Shown here in pieces: positions 58,985-64,000 of a stretch of DNA of 64,000 nucleotides (the first letter of the stretch is position 1; every line of letters starts with the position of its first letter). The position numbers and the translations under genes were made by a program. The DNA comes from Pseudomonas sp. stari2 (GTDB lineage: Bacteria; Pseudomonadota; Gammaproteobacteria; Pseudomonadales; Pseudomonadaceae). The notes under the pieces are model-generated. The model made no database searches, was not told the origin of the DNA, and saw only the letters and a program-made list of their open reading frames with translations. Where the stretch lies: contig NZ_CP099760.1 in assembly GCF_040760005.1 (NCBI RefSeq), forward strand, positions 5,522,501 to 5,586,500, given 5' to 3'.

Positions 58985-60563
58985 GGCGACCGACGCCACT
59001 CGCAAACAGGCCCAGCGACTGCTGCGCCTCTATCACCTCTACCGTCTGAGCGTCGGCATCACCCTGGTGCTGCTGATCTCCAGCAACATGGACAACCGCC
59101 TGTTGACGTCGGCCGACGACGAGCTGCTGCGCAATGGCAGCTGGTTGTACCTGGTGCTGAATATCCTGCTGGTGGTGTTCCTGGAGAACATCCGCCGCCC
59201 GGCCCAGTTGTTCGGACTGGCCCTGGTCGACATCCTGCTGCTGTGCGGGCTGTTCTACGCCGCCGGCGGCGTGGCCAGTCCGGTCGGCAATCTGCTGATC
59301 GTCTCGGTAGCCATCAGCAACACATTACTGAAACGCCGTATCGGCGTGCTGATCGCGGCTATCGGTGCACTCGGCATTGTCGGTCTCAGCTTCCTGCTGA
59401 GCTTCAGCCATCCCCTGAGCGCCAACGAATACCTGCAGGCGGGCACCCTCGGCGCCCTGTGTTTTGCCGGAGCGCTGCTGGTGCAAGGCTTGATCCGCCG
59501 CCTCGAAGTCAGCGAGACCCTCGCCGAGCAACGGGCCAGCGAAGTGGTCAGCCTCGAAGCCCTCAACGCCTTGATCTTGCAACGCATGCGCACCGGCATT
59601 CTGGTCCTCGATGAACAACGCCGGGTGCAACTGGCCAACCACAGTGCCCGGACCCTGCTGGCGCAGTCGCCCCTTGAAGGCCATTTGATCGATAACTATT
59701 CGACCGCGCTGGTCGAGCGCCTGAATCTGTGGCTGAACAACCCCACCCTGCGCCCTCAAAGCCTGAAAATCGCGGCCAACGGCCTGGAACTGCAACCGAG
59801 CTTCATCGCCCTGGAGCAGAGCCCGAACCGCCAGACCCTGGTGTTTCTCGAAGACCTCGCGCAAATCGCCCAACAGGCCCAGCAACTGAAACTCGCCGCA
59901 CTTGGGCGCCTGACCGCCGGCATCGCCCACGAGATCCGTAATCCGCTGGGTGCCATCAGTCATGCCGCACAGTTGCTGCGGGAATCCGAGGAACTCGACG
60001 ATGCGGATCGGCGTCTGACGCAGATCATCCAGGATCACTCCCAGCGCATGAACCGAGTCATTGAAAACGTCCTGCAACTGTCCCGCCGCCAGCAGAGCGC
60101 CCCGCAGCGACTCGATCTCGAGCCATGGCTCGAGCACTTCGTCGAGGAAAGCCGCGAACAGGCCAGCGAGCACCAACGGATTCATCTGAACATCGAATCC
60201 GGGGATTTCCGGACCCTGATGGACCCGGGGCAACTGACGCAAATTCTCGACAATCTGTTGCGCAACGGCTGGCGGCACAGCGCCCTGCTGCACGATCCGG
60301 CGCAGGTCTGGCTCCGGCTGTTCATCGACCCCGAGAGCCAACTGGCCGTGCTCGAAGTGCAGGACAATGGCCCCGGCGTGGCGCTGGATCAGCAGGCGCA
60401 TCTGTTCGAACCTTTCTTCACCACCAGCAGCCAGGGCACCGGCCTTGGGCTTTATCTGTCCCGTGAGCTGTGCGAAAGCAACCAGGCCCGCCTAGACTTC
60501 AAACCACGCCAAGGCGGCGGCTGCTTTCGCATCACCTTTGCTCACGGACGGAAACAAAGTTGA
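58974..60563 (+). CDS. pilS: Sensor histidine kinase PilS
   Basis: PilS senses PilA in the inner membrane and controls phosphorylation of PilR. The 529-residue protein has six membrane helices (about 20-170), a PAS domain (about 195-300), the HisKA His319 in GIAHEIRNPLGAISH and an ATPase domain ([29 protein letters not shown]). GTG start at 58974 overlaps the PP0621 gene. The stop overlaps the pilR start by 4 bases. Confidence 0.94.
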   Translation: MIAEATDATRKQAQRLLRLYHLYRLSVGITLVLLISSNMDNRLLTSADDELLRNGSWLYLVLNILLVVFLENIRRPAQLFGLALVDILLLCGLFYAAGGVASPVGNLLIVSVAISNTLLKRRIGVLIAAIGALGIVGLSFLLSFSHPLSANEYLQAGTLGALCFAGALLVQGLIRRLEVSETLAEQRASEVVSLEALNALILQRMRTGILVLDEQRRVQLANHSARTLLAQSPLEGHLIDNYSTALVERLNLWLNNPTLRPQSLKIAANGLELQPSFIALEQSPNRQTLVFLEDLAQIAQQAQQLKLAALGRLTAGIAHEIRNPLGAISHAAQLLRESEELDDADRRLTQIIQDHSQRMNRVIENVLQLSRRQQSAPQRLDLEPWLEHFVEESREQASEHQRIHLNIESGDFRTLMDPGQLTQILDNLLRNGWRHSALLHDPAQVWLRLFIDPESQLAVLEVQDNGPGVALDQQAHLFEPFFTTSSQGTGLGLYLSRELCESNQARLDFKPRQGGGCFRITFAHGRKQS

Positions 60564-61906
60564 ACACGAGCCCACGGCAAAAAATCCTCATCGTCGACGA
60601 CGAACCGGATATCCGCGAACTCCTGGAAATCACCCTGGGACGGATGAAACTCGACACGTTCAGCGCACGCAACCTCGGCGAAGCCCAGGCACTGCTGAAC
60701 CGCGACACCTTCGACCTGTGCCTGACCGACATGCGCCTGCCGGACGGCACCGGGCTGGACCTGGTGCAGCATATCCAGCATCGCTACCCGCAATTACCGG
60801 TGGCGATGATCACGGCCTATGGCAGCCTGGAAACAGCGATCAACGCCCTGAAAGCCGGCGCATTCGACTTTCTGACCAAACCGGTGGACCTCACCCGACT
60901 GCGCGAGCTGGTCGCCACCGCACTGTGCATGCCCGCGACCGGCGGCGTCTGCACCTCGATTGATCGGCGCCTGCTCGGCGACTCACAACCGATGCGCGAT
61001 CTGCGCAAACAGATCGACAAACTGGCCCGCAGCCAGGCGCCGGTCTACATCAGCGGCGAGTCCGGCAGTGGCAAGGAACTGGTCGCCCGCCTGATCCACG
61101 AGCAAGGCCCGCGCGCCAGCCAGCCGTTCGTGCCGGTGAACTGCGGGGCCATTCCTTCAGAGTTGATGGAAAGCGAGTTTTTCGGCCATCGCAAAGGCAG
61201 TTTCACCGGCGCGGTGGAGGACAAACCGGGCCTGTTTCAGGCTGCCCATGGCGGCACGCTGTTTCTCGATGAAGTAGCGGACTTGCCGCTGTCGATGCAG
61301 GTCAAGCTACTGCGGGCTATTCAGGAAAAAGCCATACGCAGCGTCGGCGGTCAGCAAGAAACCGTGGTCAATGTGCGTATTCTCTGCGCCACTCACAAGG
61401 ACCTGGACGCCGAAGTCGCCGCCGAGCGCTTTCGGCAGGATCTGTATTACCGGCTGAACGTGATTGAACTGCGGGTTCCGTCCCTGCGTGAACGCCGTGA
61501 CGATATCGAAGCGCTGGCCTCCCATATGCTCAAGCGCCTGGCCCACGGCACTGGCCAGCCTTCTGCCCGCCTGCATCCACAAGCGCTCGAGGCCTTGAAG
61601 AACTATCGCTTCCCGGGGAATGTCCGTGAACTCGAGAACGTCCTCGAACGCGCGCACACGTTGTGCGAAAACCGCATGATTGAAGCCGACGACCTGCGCC
61701 TGAGTGAAGGCAACTGTGCGGCCGAGGGCGGCATCGCCGATCTCACGCAGATCGACAACCTGGAAGACTATCTGGAAAACGTCGAGCGCAAACTGATCCT
61801 GCAGGCGCTGGAGGAAACCCGCTGGAACCGTACCGCAGCGGCCCAGCGGTTGAATCTGTCATTTCGTTCGATGCGATACAGGCTCAAGAAGCTCGGCCTG
61901 GATTAA
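60560..61906 (+). CDS. pilR: Sigma54-dependent response regulator PilR
   Basis: PilR activates pilA from its sigma54 promoter. The 448-residue protein has a receiver domain (phospho-Asp57 in LTDMRLPDG), an AAA+ domain with Walker A GESGSGKE and the sigma54 loop in the variant form GSFTGA, and a Fis-type helix-turn-helix (TRWNRTAAAQRLNLSFRSMRYRLKK). I choose the TTG at 60560, which overlaps pilS (TTGA); no ATG is available nearby in frame. The pilA promoter lies 19 kb away in the same window. Confidence 0.92.
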   Translation: MNTSPRQKILIVDDEPDIRELLEITLGRMKLDTFSARNLGEAQALLNRDTFDLCLTDMRLPDGTGLDLVQHIQHRYPQLPVAMITAYGSLETAINALKAGAFDFLTKPVDLTRLRELVATALCMPATGGVCTSIDRRLLGDSQPMRDLRKQIDKLARSQAPVYISGESGSGKELVARLIHEQGPRASQPFVPVNCGAIPSELMESEFFGHRKGSFTGAVEDKPGLFQAAHGGTLFLDEVADLPLSMQVKLLRAIQEKAIRSVGGQQETVVNVRILCATHKDLDAEVAAERFRQDLYYRLNVIELRVPSLRERRDDIEALASHMLKRLAHGTGQPSARLHPQALEALKNYRFPGNVRELENVLERAHTLCENRMIEADDLRLSEGNCAAEGGIADLTQIDNLEDYLENVERKLILQALEETRWNRTAAAQRLNLSFRSMRYRLKKLGLD

Positions 61907-63003
61907 ATACGCCCGGCCGGAGCATACGGCGCCGGATCGATGATCGGCGCCCGCCCCAGCATCACATCGGCAAACAGCTGACAGGAGGCAGGTGCCAGCA
62001 CCAGTCCGTTGCGGTAATGCCCGCAGTTGAGCCACAAACCATCGAAGCCTGGCACCCGGCCGATATAGGGAATGCCCTCCGGCGAGCCGGGACGCAACCC
62101 GGCCCAGTGTCCCACCACTTCGGCATCAGCCAGCGCTGGCAGCAACTCCACGGCCGACGCTTTCAGGCTTTCCAGAGCATTTTCGGTCGGGGTCTTGTCG
62201 AAACCTTCATGCTCCAGCGTACTACCGATCAGGATGTGCCCGTCGCGACGCGGAATTGCATAACGCCCCTTGGCCAGCACCATGCTTGGCAGGAAGTTCG
62301 CCGCGCACTTGTAGAGAATCATCTGGCCTTTGACCGGCTCCACCGGCAGCGACAGATTCAGCGTCTTGAGCAGCTCGCCGCTCCACGCCCCCGCCGTCAG
62401 CACCACCTGATCGCCGTTGATCACGCCTTTCGAGGTTTGCACACCGACAACCTTCTCGCCCTCCCGGACAAACCCGCTGACCTCGCACTGCTCGTGAATC
62501 GTCACGTTCGGCAATGCCTGCAACGCGGCTTTCAGCGACTTCACCAGCCTCGGGTTGCGTACGTTGGCCACGTCGGCCATGTAGATCGCCCGGGAGAAAC
62601 CGCCGCCGAGTACCGGCACCGCATCATGGGCCGCAGAGATATCCACAGCCCGCAGCGGACGGTTTTCCCGCTCGGCCCAGGCCAGCGCTTCGGCTTCGTC
62701 GTCCAGATCCAGCCAGTACAGGCCGGTGGTATGGACTTCAGGATCGACGCCGGTGTCGGCAAACAATCGCTCACCCAGCTGTGGATAAAAGTCCTGCGAC
62801 CAGTGCGCCAGCGCCGTGACGGCCGGGCTATAGCGCCACGGATACAACGGAGAAACGATGCCGCCACCGGCCCAGGACGATTCCTGGCCAAGGTTCGAGC
62901 GATCCAGCAGCACCACGCTGCGCACCTCGGAGGCGAGGTTGTACGCGGTCAGCAGGCCAATCACCCCGCCACCGACAATCACCACTTGCTGTTGCCTGGT
63001 CAT
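61903..63003 (-). CDS. thiO: Glycine oxidase ThiO
   Basis: ThiO oxidises glycine to an imine for thiazole formation in thiamine biosynthesis. The 366-residue flavoprotein has the FAD motif VVIVGGGVIGLLTAYNLA (7-24), WAGGGIVSPLYPWRY, a second Gly-rich motif GAWSGELL and HWAGLRPGSPEGIPYIG near the C-terminus. ATG at 63003; an upstream extension to 63045 is rejected. Its stop overlaps the convergent pilR stop by 4 bases. Confidence 0.9.
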   Translation of the reverse strand: MTRQQQVVIVGGGVIGLLTAYNLASEVRSVVLLDRSNLGQESSWAGGGIVSPLYPWRYSPAVTALAHWSQDFYPQLGERLFADTGVDPEVHTTGLYWLDLDDEAEALAWAERENRPLRAVDISAAHDAVPVLGGGFSRAIYMADVANVRNPRLVKSLKAALQALPNVTIHEQCEVSGFVREGEKVVGVQTSKGVINGDQVVLTAGAWSGELLKTLNLSLPVEPVKGQMILYKCAANFLPSMVLAKGRYAIPRRDGHILIGSTLEHEGFDKTPTENALESLKASAVELLPALADAEVVGHWAGLRPGSPEGIPYIGRVPGFDGLWLNCGHYRNGLVLAPASCQLFADVMLGRAPIIDPAPYAPAGRI

Positions 63004-63060
63004 GTTTGTTCCAACCGTAAAAAAGACAGCGGGCGCAAAAGGCACCCGAATGAACGCGGC

Positions 63061-63462
63061 TCAGCGGCCCCAGCAATCCTTGGTGGCAAGCCCGGCAGTC
63101 GCGTTGATCATGCTGCGCACACCGGTGTTGGTGAGGGTGAAGTCCCCGCACTTGTCGCCGGCCATGGTCGTGCCGGCCTTGCGGGTCGCGGTCAGCAGGT
63201 AAGTCTGGTCAGCGATGGTCGGGGTGATGGTGTAGAAATCATTGCCCGTGCTGAGTCCGGTGACACCGGTGTAAACATTGTTGCGGGTGTAGAAGCGCTC
63301 GAGAGTCTGCGCCTGCTCCGACAGCAGCGATACCACTTCGGCGCGGCGGCCCTTTTTCAGGTATTCGGTATAGCTCGGTGCGGCAATGGTGATGATGATC
63401 CCGATAATCGCAATCACAATCATGATTTCGATCAGGGTGAATCCTCGGATGGATCTGCGCAT
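63061..63462 (-). CDS. pilE: Minor pilin PilE
   Basis: A 133-residue prepilin with leader MRRSIRG cut before Phe8, Glu at +5 and the helix FTLIEIMIVIAIIGIIITIA. A C-terminal disulfide pair (DKCGDF ... TKDCWG) is visible. By position after pilY1 and before thiO it is PilE of the fimTU-pilVWXY1E minor pilin operon, which primes pilus assembly. 14 bases after pilY1. Confidence 0.92.
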   Translation of the reverse strand: MRRSIRGFTLIEIMIVIAIIGIIITIAAPSYTEYLKKGRRAEVVSLLSEQAQTLERFYTRNNVYTGVTGLSTGNDFYTITPTIADQTYLLTATRKAGTTMAGDKCGDFTLTNTGVRSMINATAGLATKDCWGR

Positions 63463-63476
63463 GCCTCAACTCTCGC

Positions 63477-64000
63477 TTACTGTATTTGTCGCCATATGAT
63501 ACGACGGCTGCCGCCGCCGGACTTTTCCACCAGGGTGGTGATACCGCCACTGGAATCGTTCACGATCTTGCGCGTTGCGCCGTTGACGATGGCGTTCAGG
63601 GTCGGAATGCCGCCGCTGAACACCACGCCGCTGGAAATCGTGTCATTGGTGTCGACCACGCCGTCGGCGTTGGTGTCGAGCACCGCATAGTTGAGCATCT
63701 TACCGCTGAACGCATCGAGTTCGACCAGTTTGCCGGTACCGAAGCTGGAGCACGGGTCGGTGGTATCGACACTGGCCGTGGTGAACACGATGCGCCCCAG
63801 CACCAGACTGGCCTGATTGATTACCCGCTCGCCGGTCAATACGTTGTTGTACACCAGCGGCAGATACCAGCCCTTCTCCGCAGGATAAGTGGTGTCGTTC
63901 TGAGTCGTGGTAATGAATTGCCCTGAACTGCCCGAGAACACGCCCGTTATGGCCTGGGCCTGCAAACTGCTGACCGTCAGTTGCCCCGTGCCGCCATCGG
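63477..64000 (-). CDS. pilY1: PilY1, pilus tip adhesin/assembly protein (C-terminal part, cut by window edge)
   Basis: The reading frame is open to the window end without an internal start that needs to be used. The visible 174 residues contain PAEKGWYLPLVYNNVLTGERVINQASLVLGRIVFTT and the calcium-binding loop DTNADGVVDTND (D-x-N-x-D-x-x-x-D type), both typical of the C-terminal beta-propeller of PilY1. That calcium loop controls pilus extension and retraction in P. aeruginosa. Ends in GSRRIIWRQIQ. The N-terminal part lies beyond position 64000. Confidence 0.88.
   Translation of the reverse strand, partial: DGGTGQLTVSSLQAQAITGVFSGSSGQFITTTQNDTTYPAEKGWYLPLVYNNVLTGERVINQASLVLGRIVFTTASVDTTDPCSSFGTGKLVELDAFSGKMLNYAVLDTNADGVVDTNDTISSGVVFSGGIPTLNAIVNGATRKIVNDSSGGITTLVEKSGGGSRRIIWRQIQ

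Overview
The window is a stretch of chromosome from a Pseudomonas of the fluorescens group. Gene content and order match blocks I remember from the P. aeruginosa PAO1 map: msrPQ-pssA-ilvCHI-mrcB-cbpA-phu, dksA-gluQ-cbrAB-crcZ-pcnB-folK-panBC-pgi-acs, and pilABCD-coaE-yacG through clpB, rluD, bamD, pilSR, thiO and pilE. The DNA is GC-rich with long antisense shadow frames, and the intergenic repeats resemble those of fluorescent pseudomonads. I see no prophage, insertion sequence, integron or CRISPR array. Most of it is core genome.

Layout. Positions 1-6,000, minus strand: methionine-sulfoxide repair (msrP, msrQ cut by the edge), phosphatidylserine synthase, and the branched-chain amino acid genes ilvI-ilvH-ilvC. 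Positions 6,000-13,400: a DUF4124 protein, a YqcC protein, a TPR lipoprotein, PBP1B, an APH/P-loop fusion, a pentapeptide protein, a TfoX-C-like protein and the cAMP-binding protein CbpA. Positions 13,400-17,600 are iron related: one PrrF small RNA with a Fur-like promoter, then a heme ABC importer (phuT-phuU-phuV-phuW) lacking the usual receptor and cytoplasmic heme carrier, and a small Rieske protein. Positions 17,600-36,600: sfsA, an aminotransferase, dksA, gluQ, cbrX-cbrA-cbrB, the CrcZ RNA with its sigma54 promoter, pcnB, folK, panB, panC (no panD), pgi, acs, an MpaB-like protein and an rRNA methyltransferase.

Positions 36,600-46,000: envelope proteins (DUF748, DUF2845, BON), then pilA diverging from pilB-pilC-pilD-coaE-yacG. 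Positions 46,000-52,200: a 71-residue protein with a perfect ANR-type box, an ECF-like permease, DUF1780, MOSC, DUF3094, NDH-2, an EF-hand protein with tandem EGKCG motifs, and a chemoreceptor. Positions 52,300-64,000: four tRNA genes, clpB with a heat-shock promoter, pgeF-rluD, bamD, a PP0621-family protein, pilS-pilR, thiO, pilE and the 3' end of pilY1.

How the parts connect. CbrAB, CrcZ and an A-rich Crc/Hfq-type motif at the acs ribosome binding site form a carbon catabolite control circuit whose sensor, regulator, decoy RNA and one likely target are all present. PilS, PilR, the sigma54 pilA promoter with PilR-type sites, the pilus motor and peptidase genes, and PilE/PilY1 form a second circuit. 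Less ordinary points are the EGKCG EF-hand protein (a possible RiPP-like metal binder without a visible modifying enzyme), the tfoX-cbpA pair, a hairpin that would hide the msrP ribosome binding site, the palindrome and long leader of ilvIHC, and GTAACA-type motifs repeated in three intergenic regions.
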